A DNA stretch of 64,000 bases from Mycobacterium sp. ITM-2016-00318 (GCF_002968285.2 NZ_CP134400.1:3844001-3908000), one strand, 5' to 3'. Counted from the stretch's first letter, positions 1-10,887 are shown. A program made the numbers and translations. The notes: generated by a model not told the origin, from the sequence alone.

Positions 1-392
1 CCCGGCCTTCTCCGTCAACGCGCGCACGTCGCGCACGAGCACATCCAGCGGTGTCCCAGTCGGAAAGACCGCGGCCGCACCGGCGGACATCAGCTTCGCC
101 ACATCGGCCTCGGGAATGGTTCCGCCGACGACCACGGCGATGTCGCCGGCGTCCGCGGCCCGCAGCGCCTCGACGGTGCGGGTGGTGAGCGCCACGTGCG
201 CACCCGAGAGAATGCTCAAACCGACCAGCGCGACGTCCTCCTGCAGCGCGATCGACACGATGTCCTCGATGCGCTGCCGGATACCGGTGTAGATGACCTC
301 GAAACCCGCATCACGAAGCGTGCGGGCGACGATCTTCGCGCCGCGGTCGTGCCCGTCCAGACCCGGCTTGGCGACAAGAACCCTGGTCGCCA

Positions 393-393
<1 letters not shown>
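1..393 (-). CDS. B12-binding small subunit of an acyl-CoA mutase (partial)
   Basis: This is the cobalamin-binding subunit of a two-subunit acyl-CoA mutase, and its 3' end runs off the left edge. The predicted GTG start gives VATRVLVAKPGLDGHDRGAK, which contains the DxHxxG motif whose His is the lower axial ligand of B12. Further along are LSILSGAH and VVVGGTIPEAD, the other loops of the Rossmann-like B12 fold. About 131 codons are visible, close to the usual 130-145. The GTG overlaps the TAG of the large subunit by one base, so the two are translationally coupled. Family identity is clear; the substrate is not. Confidence 0.9.
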
Positions 394-1970
<1,577 letters not shown>

Positions 1971-1983
1971 CAATGGATAACGT

Positions 1984-2121
1984 ACTTGCAAAAAATGAGA
2001 ATGCCAATACCGCACGCCGGAAATGCGCACGGGAGAGCACGTGCGCAGTGGGGCCGAACCGAGGCGAACACCCGGTACACAGTGATTATGGCACTTGCGT
2101 AAAATGAGAACGTCAATACCG
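1984..2121. repeat. Pair of imperfect 29-bp direct repeats in a divergent promoter region
   Basis: Two copies of a 29-bp sequence (1984-2012 and 2093-2121) sit 109 bp apart between the mutase and the SDR operon. Both begin ACTTGC, share AAAATGAGAA in the middle and end CAATACCG, with four mismatches. Within each copy TTGC and a downstream CAA form an imperfect inverted repeat. The spacing and position suggest two operators, or an operator plus promoter, for one regulator controlling both directions. The regulator is unknown. Confidence 0.55.
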
Positions 2122-2156
2122 ATTTGTTAGGGTGAGTCTTCGTCGACAGGAGGCCG

Positions 2157-2996
2157 ATGACTGAGCCGTCCAGCTACTCGTTCACCGATCGCACGCTCGT
2201 CATCTCTGGCGCCAGCCGTGGGATCGGGCTGGCGATCGCACTGGGCGCCGCGCGCCGAGGCGCGAACATCGTGCTGCTGGCCAAGACCGCCGAACCGCAC
2301 CCAAGGCTGCCAGGCACCGTGCACACCGCGGTCGCAGAGATCGAGGCGGCCGGAGGTAAAGGCGTGGCTGTGGTCGGCGACGTGCGCAACGAGGAGGACG
2401 TGGCGCGCACCATCGACACCGCGGTCGAGCGTTTCGGTGGCGTCGACATAGCCGTGAACAACGCCAGCGCCATCGCCACCGAGCCGACCGAGAAGCTCCC
2501 GGCCAAGAAGTTCGACCTGATGATGCACATCAACGTCAGGGGCACGTTCCTGTTGACGAAGGCGGCACTCCCGCATCTCAGGCAGTCACGTGCCGCCCAC
2601 GTGCTGACGCTGGCACCGCCGATGAACATGAACCCCCACTGGCTGGGCGCGCACCCGTCCTACACGCTCTCGAAATACGGGATGACCCTGCTCTCGCTCG
2701 GCTGGGCCGCCGAATATTCCGACACGGCAATCGGCTTCTCCTGCCTGTGGCCGGAGACCTACATCGCGACCTCGGCGGTGGCCAACCTCGCCGACGGCGA
2801 CAAGCTGGCCGCCCGCTCGCGCGACCCGCAGATCGTGGGTGACGCCGCGGTCGAGATCTTCTCCAGGCCGCCCGCCGAGGTGAACGGGCAGTGCTACATC
2901 GACTCGCAGGTGCTCGCCGAGGCCGGTCGAACAGATCTGTCCCGCTATGGGGGCGGCGACGACCCCATCCTTGATATCTTCGTCGACAAATCATGA
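2157..2996 (+). CDS. Short-chain dehydrogenase/reductase, HSDL2-like
   Basis: A classical SDR of 279 residues. The NAD(P)-binding loop is SGASRGIG (about 17-24), the structural motif is NNAS (about 101-104), and the catalytic YxxxK reads YTLSK. The pattern around LPAKKFDLMMHINVRGT and the late WPET block resemble the SDR domain of HSDL2-type proteins, which act on acyl or hydroxysteroid-like substrates; the real substrate is unknown. A strong AGGAGG lies six bases before the ATG. It is the first gene of a plus-strand operon and overlaps the acyl-CoA ligase by ATGA, so it probably acts on the same acid or its CoA ester. Confidence 0.85.
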   Translation: MTEPSSYSFTDRTLVISGASRGIGLAIALGAARRGANIVLLAKTAEPHPRLPGTVHTAVAEIEAAGGKGVAVVGDVRNEEDVARTIDTAVERFGGVDIAVNNASAIATEPTEKLPAKKFDLMMHINVRGTFLLTKAALPHLRQSRAAHVLTLAPPMNMNPHWLGAHPSYTLSKYGMTLLSLGWAAEYSDTAIGFSCLWPETYIATSAVANLADGDKLAARSRDPQIVGDAAVEIFSRPPAEVNGQCYIDSQVLAEAGRTDLSRYGGGDDPILDIFVDKS

Positions 2997-4492
2997 GCAT
3001 CTCTTTGCTGCTCGAGATGGCTTCCTCGAGCGATCCAGACCGGACGGCACTGGTCTCCGGCGACATGCGGTTGACCACCGACGAACTCAGCGCGCTTGCC
3101 GACGGCGGCGCCGGGGTCATCGCGTCCTCTGGCGCACAGCACGTCGCCTACGTCGGCACCGGCGGGGCGATGCTGCCGCTGCTGTTGTTCTCCGCAGCCC
3201 GGGCCGCAGTCGCCGTCACTCCGCTGAATTACCGCCTCAGCGCCGACGGGTTGCGCGAGCTGATCGACCGGCTGCCCACGCCGCTGGTGGTCGCCGACGC
3301 CGAGTACGTCGACGTCGTGGCCGGCGCGGGGAAGCAAGTAATCTCCTCCGAGGAGTTCGTCGCTTCGGCACGCACCGCAGAACCCGCAGCCGAGTTCGCC
3401 GATCCCGACAGCGTCGCCGTCGTGCTGTTCACCTCCGGCACGACCTCGCGTCCGAAGGCTGTCGAGCTCACCCACAACAACCTGACCAGCTACATCACCG
3501 GCACGGTGGAGTTCGGCGCGGCGGCGCCGGAGGACGCGGCACTGATCTGCGTTCCGCCGTATCACATCGCAGGTGTCAGCGCGGCGCTGTCGAACCTCTA
3601 CGCGGGCCGAAAGATGGTGTACCTGACAAGCTTCGACGCTCGCGAATGGGTCCGGCTGGTCGCCGAGGAGGGGGTTACGTCGGCGACAGTCGTGCCGACG
3701 ATGCTCGACCGCATCGTCGCGGTGCTTGAAACGGAGAAGACGCCGCTGCCGACGCTACGGTCGCTGGCCTACGGCGGATCCAAGGTCGCACTTCCGTTGG
3801 TGCGCAAGGCGTTGTCGCTGATGCCCGATGTCGGCTTCGTCAACGCCTACGGACTCACCGAGACCAGCTCGACGATCGCGGTGCTCACCCCCGACGACCA
3901 CCGCACCGCCCTCGGCGCCGCCGACGAGGCGGTCGCGCGTCGGCTCGGTTCGGTCGGGCAACCGGTGCCGACAGTCGAGGTGCAGATCCGCGCCGACGAC
4001 GGAACCGTTTTGAGCGCAGGGCAACCCGGTGAACTGTTCGTCCGCGGCGAGCAGGTGTCCGGCCGCTACACCGGTATCGGCTCCGTACTCGACGATGACG
4101 GCTGGTTCCCCACTAAGGACGTCGCCTATCTCGACGAGGACGGCTACCTCTTCATCGGCGGCCGATCCGACGACACCATCATCCGCGGCGGTGAGAACAT
4201 CGCACCCGCCGAGATCGAGGATGTGCTCGTCGAACATCCGCACGTGCACGACTGCGCGGTCGTCGGCGCCGACGATGCTCAGTGGGGCCAGATCATCGTG
4301 GCCGTCGTCGTGCCCGCATCGGGGGCATCGCCCGATGCCGAGGATCTGCGTGGCTTCGTGCGCGGCCAGCTGCGCGGATCGCGCACCCCGGACAAGGTGG
4401 TGTTCCGAGATGAACTGCCCACCAACGCGACCGGCAAGGTGCTGCGCCGCGAACTCGTCAGCGAGCTGAACGCCAGTAAGGAGCCAGCATGA
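2993..4492 (+). CDS. AMP-forming acyl-CoA synthetase
   Basis: A 499-residue member of the ANL superfamily, which adenylates a carboxylic acid with ATP and transfers it to CoA. The phosphate-binding loop is LFTSGTTSRPKAVELTHNN (about 142-160). The adenine/hinge region contains YGLTETSS and DDGWFPTKD, and the C-terminal catalytic Lys lies in PTNATGKVLRREL near the end. The length is near the low end for FadD-type enzymes. It is coupled to the SDR upstream and the small protein downstream by ATGA overlaps. Together with the divergent B12 mutase and the MHS transporters, it most likely activates a short or branched acid. Confidence 0.88.
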   Translation: MSISLLLEMASSSDPDRTALVSGDMRLTTDELSALADGGAGVIASSGAQHVAYVGTGGAMLPLLLFSAARAAVAVTPLNYRLSADGLRELIDRLPTPLVVADAEYVDVVAGAGKQVISSEEFVASARTAEPAAEFADPDSVAVVLFTSGTTSRPKAVELTHNNLTSYITGTVEFGAAAPEDAALICVPPYHIAGVSAALSNLYAGRKMVYLTSFDAREWVRLVAEEGVTSATVVPTMLDRIVAVLETEKTPLPTLRSLAYGGSKVALPLVRKALSLMPDVGFVNAYGLTETSSTIAVLTPDDHRTALGAADEAVARRLGSVGQPVPTVEVQIRADDGTVLSAGQPGELFVRGEQVSGRYTGIGSVLDDDGWFPTKDVAYLDEDGYLFIGGRSDDTIIRGGENIAPAEIEDVLVEHPHVHDCAVVGADDAQWGQIIVAVVVPASGASPDAEDLRGFVRGQLRGSRTPDKVVFRDELPTNATGKVLRRELVSELNASKEPA

Positions 4493-4791
4493 TCAAGAAC
4501 GGCACGCGCCTGCAGAGCCAGGTGTGCGACACCCAGGTCATCGTCGTGCGGTCGGCCGACAGCCTCGACGATCTACGCGCGGGCGGCGCCCCGATGGTGC
4601 CGATCGGTGACGACGTCTCCTCCGATCTGACTCTTGACGAAGCGTTGGCGGACGGCAACCTGATGGGCAAGCGCTACGTCGACGACAACGGCGCCGAGGT
4701 GCTCGTGACCAAGGCGGGCAAGGGCACCCTTTCGGTGGGATCGACGCCGCTGACCATCAAGGAAGCCAAGCCACTTCCGGCCAGCGACTGA
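4489..4791 (+). CDS. Conserved small protein of unknown function
   Basis: A 100-residue soluble acidic protein with one Cys (in QSQVCDTQ) and no signal peptide or membrane segment. The N-terminal pattern GTRLQSQVCDTQVIVVR followed by DLRAGGAPMVP is one I recall in small actinobacterial proteins beside acyl-CoA synthetases, but I cannot name a function. It overlaps the ligase by ATGA and is followed four bases later by a transporter, so it is an operon member rather than chance reading frame. A role as accessory factor or carrier for the ligase is only a guess. Confidence 0.7.
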   Translation: MIKNGTRLQSQVCDTQVIVVRSADSLDDLRAGGAPMVPIGDDVSSDLTLDEALADGNLMGKRYVDDNGAEVLVTKAGKGTLSVGSTPLTIKEAKPLPASD

Positions 4792-4795
4792 ACTG

Positions 4796-6109
4796 ATGTC
4801 GGCGCAGGCCGCGACGACCACCCTGGTGTCGCCGCTGCGCGTCGCCGTGGCCAGCTTCATCGGCACCACGGTCGAGTTCTACGACTTTCTCATCTACGGG
4901 ACGGCCGCTGCTCTCGTCTTCCCAAAGCTGTTCTTCCCCACCGCGTCACCCGCGTCCGGCGTCCTGCTGTCCTTTGCGACATTCGGCGTCGGGTTCTTCG
5001 CCCGACCTCTCGGCGGCATCGTATTCGGTCACTTCGGCGACCGGCTGGGGCGAAAACGGATGCTGGTCTATTCACTTGTCGGCATGGGTGTTTCGACCGT
5101 GCTGATCGGGCTTCTGCCCACCTATGCCCAGATCGGAATCACCGCGCCGATCCTGTTGACCGCGCTGCGGTTGGTGCAGGGCTTCGCGGTCGGCGGCGAA
5201 TGGGGCGGCGCGACGTTGATGGCGGTCGAGCACGCATCGACGGAGCGCAGAGGTTTTTACGGAGCGTTCCCGCAGATGGGTGCGCCCGCCGGGACCGCGA
5301 GCGCGACACTGGCATTCTTCCTCGCCTCACAGCTGCCCGACGACGCGTTCCTGTCCTGGGGCTGGCGGCTCCCGTTCCTCTTCAGTGCGGTGCTGATCGT
5401 CATCGGTCTGGTGATTCGATTGACGCTGTCCGAGAGCCCGGACTTCGCTGAGCTGCGGGATACATCGGGCGTGGCGCGGATGCCCACCGCAGAGGCCTTC
5501 CGCAGGCACTGGCGTCAGATCCTGCTTGTCGCCGGAAGTTACCTGTCGCAGGGTGTTTTCGCGTACATATGCGTGGCATATCTTGTCGCTTACGGCACGA
5601 CGGTCGCCGAGATTGACCGCACCTGGGCCCTGTTCGGTGTCTTCGTCGCCGCCGTGGTGGCAGTGGTGATGTACCCCTTGTTCGGCTCCCTGTCCGACCG
5701 AGTGGGCAGAAAGGCGCTTTTCCTGACCGGGGTCGTGCTGATGGCGGCGTCGATCGGCCCGGTATTCTCGATGATCAACACCGGAGAACCTGCGCTGTTT
5801 CTCGTCGCGCTGGTGCTGGTGTTCGGGCTTGCGATGGCGCCCGCCGCCGGGGTCACCGGTGCGTTGTTCTCGATGGCCTTCGACGCGGACGTGCGGTACA
5901 GCGGCGTTTCGATCGGTTACACGCTGTCGCAGGTCGTCGGTTCGGCTTTCGCCCCGACGATCGCCGCCGCGCTGTACAACGCGACGAAGAGCAGTGACGC
6001 GATCGTCGGCTATCTCGTCGCCGTGTCGGTGATCTCGGCGATCTCCGTCTGCCTGATGCCGGGCCCGTGGCGCGGCGGTTCCACCCGAAGCGAGGCCGAC
6101 GTTACGTAG
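4796..6109 (+). CDS. MFS transporter, metabolite:H+ symporter (MHS) family
   Basis: A 437-residue inner-membrane permease with about twelve hydrophobic segments. The start of helix 1 (FIGTTVEFYDFLIYGTAAAL) and the loop GFFARPLGGIVFGHFGDRLG are hallmarks of MHS proteins such as shikimate, proline/betaine and dicarboxylate symporters. A second copy of the loop signature, [13 protein letters not shown], lies in the middle, as expected for a twelve-helix MFS protein. It follows the small protein by four bases. The inferred role is proton-driven uptake of the organic acid that the adjacent ligase activates. Confidence 0.9.
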   Translation: MSAQAATTTLVSPLRVAVASFIGTTVEFYDFLIYGTAAALVFPKLFFPTASPASGVLLSFATFGVGFFARPLGGIVFGHFGDRLGRKRMLVYSLVGMGVSTVLIGLLPTYAQIGITAPILLTALRLVQGFAVGGEWGGATLMAVEHASTERRGFYGAFPQMGAPAGTASATLAFFLASQLPDDAFLSWGWRLPFLFSAVLIVIGLVIRLTLSESPDFAELRDTSGVARMPTAEAFRRHWRQILLVAGSYLSQGVFAYICVAYLVAYGTTVAEIDRTWALFGVFVAAVVAVVMYPLFGSLSDRVGRKALFLTGVVLMAASIGPVFSMINTGEPALFLVALVLVFGLAMAPAAGVTGALFSMAFDADVRYSGVSIGYTLSQVVGSAFAPTIAAALYNATKSSDAIVGYLVAVSVISAISVCLMPGPWRGGSTRSEADVT

Positions 6110-6135
6110 CCCGCGCAAACGGGAACACCCGCCCA

Positions 6136-6960
6136 ATGGGCGTGGAGACGCCGGCGGTGAAGGGCGCTGCAGCGTCCGGTCTCCATGACGCTCGTGCCCG
6201 CATCCGCGCCGGTGAGCACACGGGCCCGACCAGTGGGCTCGCGCCGGGGTTCGCCCAAGCCAACCTGGTGGTTCTGCCCGCGGCGGACGCTCTCGACTTT
6301 CTGCGGTTCTGTGTCCGGAACCCGAAACCGTGTCCGGTGCTCGAGGTCACCGACACCGGGTCACCGCATCCCAGCACGCTGTCGCCCGGGTCGGATCTAC
6401 GCACCGACCTCCCGCGCTACCGCGTGTTCGAGAACGGCTCACTGCTCGACGAACCGACGAACATAACCGAATACTGGCGTGACGATCTGGTGGGCTTCCT
6501 GCTCGGCTGCTCCTTCACGTTCGAATGGGCGCTGGCCGCTGCGGGTCTGCCGCTCGCGCATCAGCGCCAGGGCGTCAACGTGCCTATGTACGTCACCGAT
6601 CGACGCTGCGCGGGCGCTGGGCCGTTCGAGGGCCCACTCGTCGTATCGATGAGACCCTTCACACCGGAGCACATCGCGGGTGCGGTGGAAGTCTCGTCAC
6701 GATTCCCGGCGATGCACGGCGGTCCGGTGCACATCGGCGATCCCGCTGCCATCGGCGTCGCCGATCTCGACGCGCCCGATTTCGGCGATCCGGTCACTCT
6801 CGGGGCCGACGAAGTGCCGGTGTTCTGGGCATGCGGGGTGACGCCCCAGGCCGTCGTCGTCGAAGCCAAACCGTCGCTGGCGATCTTCCATGCCCCCGGA
6901 CACATGTTCATCACCGACCGACCGCACATCGAATTCGACTCCCAGGAGAAGTCACCATGA
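6136..6960 (+). CDS. DUF1445 family putative hydro-lyase (D-glutamate cyclase-like)
   Basis: A cytosolic protein of 274 residues matching the DUF1445/putative hydro-lyase family along its whole length. Characteristic blocks are [19 protein letters not shown] near the N-terminus, [53 protein letters not shown], and [13 protein letters not shown] near the end. I chose the ATG giving [10 protein letters not shown] because longer in-frame starts only read into the transporter. Mammalian relatives act as D-glutamate cyclases; bacterial members are mostly uncharacterised. It sits between two MHS transporters and overlaps the second by ATGA, so a role in handling an imported hydroxy or amino acid is likely. 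Confidence 0.85.
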   Translation: MGVETPAVKGAAASGLHDARARIRAGEHTGPTSGLAPGFAQANLVVLPAADALDFLRFCVRNPKPCPVLEVTDTGSPHPSTLSPGSDLRTDLPRYRVFENGSLLDEPTNITEYWRDDLVGFLLGCSFTFEWALAAAGLPLAHQRQGVNVPMYVTDRRCAGAGPFEGPLVVSMRPFTPEHIAGAVEVSSRFPAMHGGPVHIGDPAAIGVADLDAPDFGDPVTLGADEVPVFWACGVTPQAVVVEAKPSLAIFHAPGHMFITDRPHIEFDSQEKSP

Positions 6961-8276
6961 CCGTGCCCGACGAACAGATCCCACCTCGCCGGTCCACACC
7001 GTCGGAGACCCGGAAGGCGGTGCGGGGAGCCGCTATCGGCAACACCGTCGAGTGGTTCGACTTCGCTGTCTACAGCGTGCTCGCCACCTACATCGCCGAC
7101 AAGTTCTTCCCCTCCGGCGACGACACCGTCGCACTCCTCAACACCTTCGCCATCTTCGCCGCCGCCTTCTTCATGCGACCGCTTGGCGGATTCTTCTTCG
7201 GGCCGCTGGCCGACCGAATCGGCAGGCAGCGCGTGCTGGCGATCGTGATCCTGTTGATGTCGTTCTCGACGTTCGCGATCGGCCTCGTGCCAAGCTATGA
7301 CGCCATCGGCGTCGGCGCACCGCTTCTTCTGCTCCTCCTTCGCTGCCTGCAAGGCTTCTCGGCGGGCGGCGAATACGGCAGCGGCGCATGCTTCCTCGCC
7401 GAGTACGCCCCCGACAGGCACCGAGGCTTCGTGGTGTCGTTTCTGGTGTGGTCGGTGGTTCTCGGCTTCCTGCTGGGGTCCATCACCGTCACCGTGCTGG
7501 AAGCGCTGCTGTCGGAAGCCGCCATGAACGCCTACGGCTGGCGTATTCCGTTTCTGCTGGCGGGCGTGCTCGGCGCTGTCGGCCTCTATATTCGGTTGCG
7601 GCTGCACGACACACCGGAATTCGAGGAACTGCGGGATGCAGGCGAACTGTCGTCGTCACCCCTGAAGGAAGCCCTCACCACGTCGTGGCGACCCATCCTG
7701 CAGATCGCAGGACTTGTCATCATCCACAACGTCGGCTTCTACACGGTGTTCACCTTCCTGCCGAGCTATTTCACCAAGACCCTCGAGTTCACCAAGATGG
7801 ACGCATTCGTTTCGATCACCGTCGCCAGCGTCGTCGCCCTGATCCTCATTCCGCCGCTCGGCGCGCTGTCCGATCGGGTGGGCCGCAAGCGGATGCTCAT
7901 CGCGGGCGCGGTCGGCTTCATCGTCTTCACCTATCCCCTGTTCCTACTGCTCAACTCCGGGTCGCTGGCCGCAGCGATCGCAGGCCACGCCGGCCTTGCC
8001 GCCGTCGAAGCCGTGTTCGCGTCGACCGCACTGGCGGCTGGAGCAGAGTTGTTCGCGACACGCGTCCGGTCGGGCGCATACTCGATCGGCTACAACATCT
8101 CGGTCGCGATCTTCGGAGGGACGGCGCCGTACGTGGCGACCTGGCTCACCGACCGAACAGGCAACGAGTTGGCCCCGGCCTACTACGTCGTCATCGCCGC
8201 GATCGTTTCGCTCGCAACGGTTCTGACCATGAAGGAGACCGCTGCGCGACCACTGCGGAAGCTCGCTACGGCCTAG
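6957..8276 (+). CDS. MFS transporter, MHS family (second copy)
   Basis: A 439-residue MHS permease starting [10 protein letters not shown] at an ATG that overlaps the preceding stop. The N-terminal helix reads [20 protein letters not shown] and the signature loop is [19 protein letters not shown]. The mid-protein repeat [14 protein letters not shown] confirms the two-half MFS layout. It is clearly a different paralogue from the transporter at 4796, so the two probably carry different substrates or different steps of one acid (uptake and export). Its stop overlaps by four bases the stop of the minus-strand dehydrogenase, with no room for a separate terminator. Confidence 0.9.
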   Translation: MTVPDEQIPPRRSTPSETRKAVRGAAIGNTVEWFDFAVYSVLATYIADKFFPSGDDTVALLNTFAIFAAAFFMRPLGGFFFGPLADRIGRQRVLAIVILLMSFSTFAIGLVPSYDAIGVGAPLLLLLLRCLQGFSAGGEYGSGACFLAEYAPDRHRGFVVSFLVWSVVLGFLLGSITVTVLEALLSEAAMNAYGWRIPFLLAGVLGAVGLYIRLRLHDTPEFEELRDAGELSSSPLKEALTTSWRPILQIAGLVIIHNVGFYTVFTFLPSYFTKTLEFTKMDAFVSITVASVVALILIPPLGALSDRVGRKRMLIAGAVGFIVFTYPLFLLLNSGSLAAAIAGHAGLAAVEAVFASTALAAGAELFATRVRSGAYSIGYNISVAIFGGTAPYVATWLTDRTGNELAPAYYVVIAAIVSLATVLTMKETAARPLRKLATA

Positions 8277-9349
8277 CCCCACATCAGACCGCGGATCGTC
8301 GCCGAGAGCGGAATATCCTCCACGGAGATGATTCCGGCCGGGGCGTTGCAGATCCAGTCGATCGCGTTCACCACACGGGCAGCGGTGGAGACGCATCCTG
8401 CCTCGGTGACGTCAAGACGCGGGTCGGAGACATGCGTGTTGAGTTCGACGCGAGGTTCGCCCTCGACGACGACTCGGTGGACTCCGGGCTTGCCGTCGGG
8501 GGGATATTCCCAATCCGGTGCCGTCGCAGCTGTGAGCCGGGTGATGTGTTCCATCGTGATCACCGGCACCCCGTCGCGTACCCCTTCTACCGCGAATCGG
8601 ACGGCGGCCATCTGGCCGGGTTCGATCGTCGCCATCTTGCATTCGATTCGCGTTTCGGTGTACCAGGGTTCTATGCGCTGACGGAGTTCGTCGAGTTCCA
8701 CACCGAGTTGATCTGCGAGGTTGCGGACCGGACCGCCCCACATCGCTGTGAGGACGCCCGGCAGGAAGAGCATCGGCGGGTCCGCGTCGGCGGTCATCCC
8801 GAAGCCCATCGATACCCCGGTGAATTCGTAGTCGTCGTAGTTGGCGTAGTCGAAGATCTCCTGGACGAGGATTGACGTCGCACGGGTAACCAAGCTCAGC
8901 GCACTGTGTACCTCGGTGTCACCGGAGTAGCCGGGATCGATGCCGTTGACGTACAGCGAAGCGTTTCCGGTCTCGCACGCCTGTTCCAGCGGTCCTCGCA
9001 GCCAATCGTCGGCCTGGCGGGGCGTCACCAGCCACACCATCGATGTCGCGGCCACGTTGACGCCAGCAGCAAGGAACTTCGACATCTGGTCGAGGGCTTC
9101 CATCGGTCGCGTCTCGGCCTGGGCGGTGTAGACGACGCAGTCCGGCTTCAGCGCGATCAACGCGTCGATGTCATCGGTAGCGATGATGCCGGTCGGCTCT
9201 TGCAGTCCGCAGAGTTCCGACGCGTCTCGTCCGATCTTGTTCGGGCTTGCCGCGTGTAGGCCGACCAACTCCAGATCCGGCCGCCCGATGATCGCCTTGA
9301 GTGAATGTTGGCCGACATTGCCGGTGGAGAATTGAACTACTCGGCGCAT
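8273..9349 (-). CDS. DapB-like NAD(P)-binding dehydrogenase
   Basis: A 358-residue oxidoreductase with an N-terminal Rossmann domain ([17 protein letters not shown], about 4-20) like dihydrodipicolinate reductase and 2,4-diaminopentanoate dehydrogenase. The second block, [18 protein letters not shown], is typical of the mycobacterial branch. The ATG giving MRRVVQ is preferred because GGAGG lies six bases upstream. A paralogue lies at 16563 inside the P450 operon. This copy is divergent from a TetR gene, and a TGACT-N2-AGTCA palindrome lies between them, so it is probably under the same repressor. The substrate is unknown. Confidence 0.82.
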   Translation of the reverse strand: MRRVVQFSTGNVGQHSLKAIIGRPDLELVGLHAASPNKIGRDASELCGLQEPTGIIATDDIDALIALKPDCVVYTAQAETRPMEALDQMSKFLAAGVNVAATSMVWLVTPRQADDWLRGPLEQACETGNASLYVNGIDPGYSGDTEVHSALSLVTRATSILVQEIFDYANYDDYEFTGVSMGFGMTADADPPMLFLPGVLTAMWGGPVRNLADQLGVELDELRQRIEPWYTETRIECKMATIEPGQMAAVRFAVEGVRDGVPVITMEHITRLTAATAPDWEYPPDGKPGVHRVVVEGEPRVELNTHVSDPRLDVTEAGCVSTAARVVNAIDWICNAPAGIISVEDIPLSATIRGLMWG

Positions 9350-9397
9350 CGTCATCCTCCAGTTGCAGATCGTGGCCATCATCTAAACGGATCATGC

Positions 9398-9409
9398 TGA
9401 CTGAAGTCA
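9398..9409. promoter_or_regulatory. TetR-type operator palindrome, site 1
   Basis: TGACTGAAGTCA is an inverted repeat (TGACT/AGTCA around two central bases) in the divergent region between the DapB-like gene and the first TetR gene. Matching sites occur before the membrane-protein gene and before the second TetR gene. I infer it is bound by one or both of the paralogous TetR proteins. Confidence 0.65.
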
Positions 9410-9455
9410 ACGCGCCACCCCACGCGCATCGGACGCTTGACGATATTGTGGCCGT

Positions 9456-10055
9456 ATGGCCGTGGTAGACAAGCCCTCAGCGCGTGAAGCGAAGCGTCTA
9501 CAAACTCGCGAACGACTCATGGGCGCCGCCATCGCCGAGTTCAAGCGGTCCGGTCTCGCGGCGGCTGATGTAGGCGCCATCGTGACGGCCGCCGGCGTCG
9601 CGCACGGCACCTTCTTCTTTCATTTCCCCACAAAGGAACACGTCCTGCTGGAATTGGAGAGGCGCGAGGAGGAGCGTATCGCGAAGCAGCTCGATCGCTA
9701 CGTGGGCTCCAACCCCGACCTCCCCTCGATACTCGAGGAGTCGGTTCGCCTTGTCGTGGGATTGGAGCGCCGGTTGGGTGCCGCATTGTTCAAAGACTTC
9801 CTGGCCCTGCACTTCTCACAAACGCGCCCTGCCGACGAAAGCAATGAACACCCCGTCATCGTCACAGTCGCCGAGGAGATTGAACACGCGCAGAAACGTG
9901 GCCAGGTGGACGCTGACGTGAACCCGATGAACAGCGCGGTGTTTTTCCTCCTCGGCCTGTACGCGCTGCTCACGACGACACACGACTGGCCGGCACAGGG
10001 CGCAATGCTCGACGATTACGTGGCCAGGACGCTGCGGGGGATCGGCGCCACGTAG
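9456..10055 (+). CDS. TetR-family transcriptional regulator, copy A
   Basis: A 199-residue regulator. The N-terminal helix-turn-helix spans about residues 10-60 and includes RLQTRERLMGAAIAEFKRSG and AGVAHGTFFFHFPTKEHVLL, the recognition helix and following helix. The C-terminal half is helical and ligand-binding in this family. It is a close paralogue of the TetR protein at 10888, and their DNA-contact helices are almost identical, so they should read the same operator. Palindromes lie both upstream and just downstream of this gene, which suggests autoregulation and control of the membrane-protein gene that follows. Confidence 0.9.
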   Translation: MAVVDKPSAREAKRLQTRERLMGAAIAEFKRSGLAAADVGAIVTAAGVAHGTFFFHFPTKEHVLLELERREEERIAKQLDRYVGSNPDLPSILEESVRLVVGLERRLGAALFKDFLALHFSQTRPADESNEHPVIVTVAEEIEHAQKRGQVDADVNPMNSAVFFLLGLYALLTTTHDWPAQGAMLDDYVARTLRGIGAT

Positions 10056-10077
10056 CCGATTGACCGCTTCGCGTAAT

Positions 10078-10089
10078 TGACTATAGTCA
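10078..10089. promoter_or_regulatory. TetR-type operator palindrome, site 2
   Basis: TGACTATAGTCA is a perfect 12-bp palindrome ending seven bases before the GTG of the membrane-protein gene. Its position across the start region would block initiation or transcription start directly. It is the best copy of the motif seen at 9398 and 10851 and defines the consensus TGACT-N2-AGTCA. Confidence 0.7.
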
Positions 10090-10095
10090 GTCATC

Positions 10096-10830
10096 GTGAA
10101 TCTGCCGACGTTGAGACTTGGCCGCGGTGGCCGGGTAGACACGCCGAAGACCGATCTCACCGGCAGCGGCCTCGACGAACACATGGAGGCGTCACGGCGT
10201 GCGCAGCGCCAGGCTGACAAGTGGCTCATCTCGGGCAGCCTCCTGATCGGCACCGCGGCGTTGGGCGTCTTCGGCCTTCCGCTTTTCCTCCGCGGTGTAT
10301 GGCTGCTGCGCAAGGCGCAACGAGAGGGCCTGACGGTCCGGCCCATGTTGGTCACACTGCTCGGCTACCTCGTGATCATCGACGCTGCCATCAACACCGT
10401 GGGCTGGGCACTCGACCTTGTCGCCAACCACACCATCCTGGCCCGCATCCTGTTGAACGGCTGGGGCGCGATGTTCGATGCCGGATACTTCTGGCACTAC
10501 AACGAGTTGTGGTTGGGCGGGGCTGCAGGGCCTGGTGAGAAGGCCATGGAAGTCGGGATGATCCTCACCGTCTTCACGATGCGGATAGCCGCTGCGATCG
10601 GTTTCCTGCAGATGAAGCGATGGGGCCACCAATGGATGATCATCACCTGCTGGATGGGTGTGCTCATCTGGTGCCTGTACGTGTTCAACATGACCATGTA
10701 CGCCGATGTGCGCTTCGCCGGAGTCGTGCTGCCGGTAGTCGGATGGTGGCTGTACGACATCTTCTACATCACCCCGTTCCTTGCGATCCCGTACCTTCAC
10801 TCGGTCAATCGCGAGATCTTCTCGGACTGA
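10096..10830 (+). CDS. Polytopic membrane protein of unknown function, copy A
   Basis: A 244-residue integral membrane protein with five or six hydrophobic helices after a charged cytoplasmic N-terminus. I do not recognise a named family. Striking conserved segments rich in aromatic and polar residues are GWGAMFDAGYFWHYNE, IGFLQMKRWG, IITCWMGVLIWCLYVFNMTM and GWWLYDIFYITPF. A second copy at 14198 is about 86% identical over the last 137 residues. Both lie near NorD- and NorQ-like genes, which in other systems mature metalloenzymes. The buried His, Glu, Asp and Cys residues could therefore bind a metal or cofactor, but that is speculation. The start is a GTG. Confidence 0.75.
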   Translation: MNLPTLRLGRGGRVDTPKTDLTGSGLDEHMEASRRAQRQADKWLISGSLLIGTAALGVFGLPLFLRGVWLLRKAQREGLTVRPMLVTLLGYLVIIDAAINTVGWALDLVANHTILARILLNGWGAMFDAGYFWHYNELWLGGAAGPGEKAMEVGMILTVFTMRIAAAIGFLQMKRWGHQWMIITCWMGVLIWCLYVFNMTMYADVRFAGVVLPVVGWWLYDIFYITPFLAIPYLHSVNREIFSD

Positions 10831-10835
10831 TCTTC

Positions 10836-10862
10836 AATGACTGCACTCATTGACTTTGGTCA
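10836..10862. promoter_or_regulatory. Tandem operator sites before the second TetR gene
   Basis: Two overlapping inverted repeats occur here. AATGACTGCACTCATT (10836-10851) has five-base arms around six bases, and TGACTTTGGTCA (10851-10862) is a one-mismatch copy of the TGACT-N2-AGTCA motif. They lie 26 to 52 bases before the ATG of the second TetR gene, a position suited to autorepression. Confidence 0.6.
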
Positions 10863-10887
10863 GTAACTGGGTTACAAAGAGCGGACC

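Noticed and set aside
9398..10862. TGACT palindromes as insertion-sequence ends or attachment sites
   Set aside because: No transposase or integrase gene lies nearby, and the sites are placed at promoters of a TetR-controlled region.
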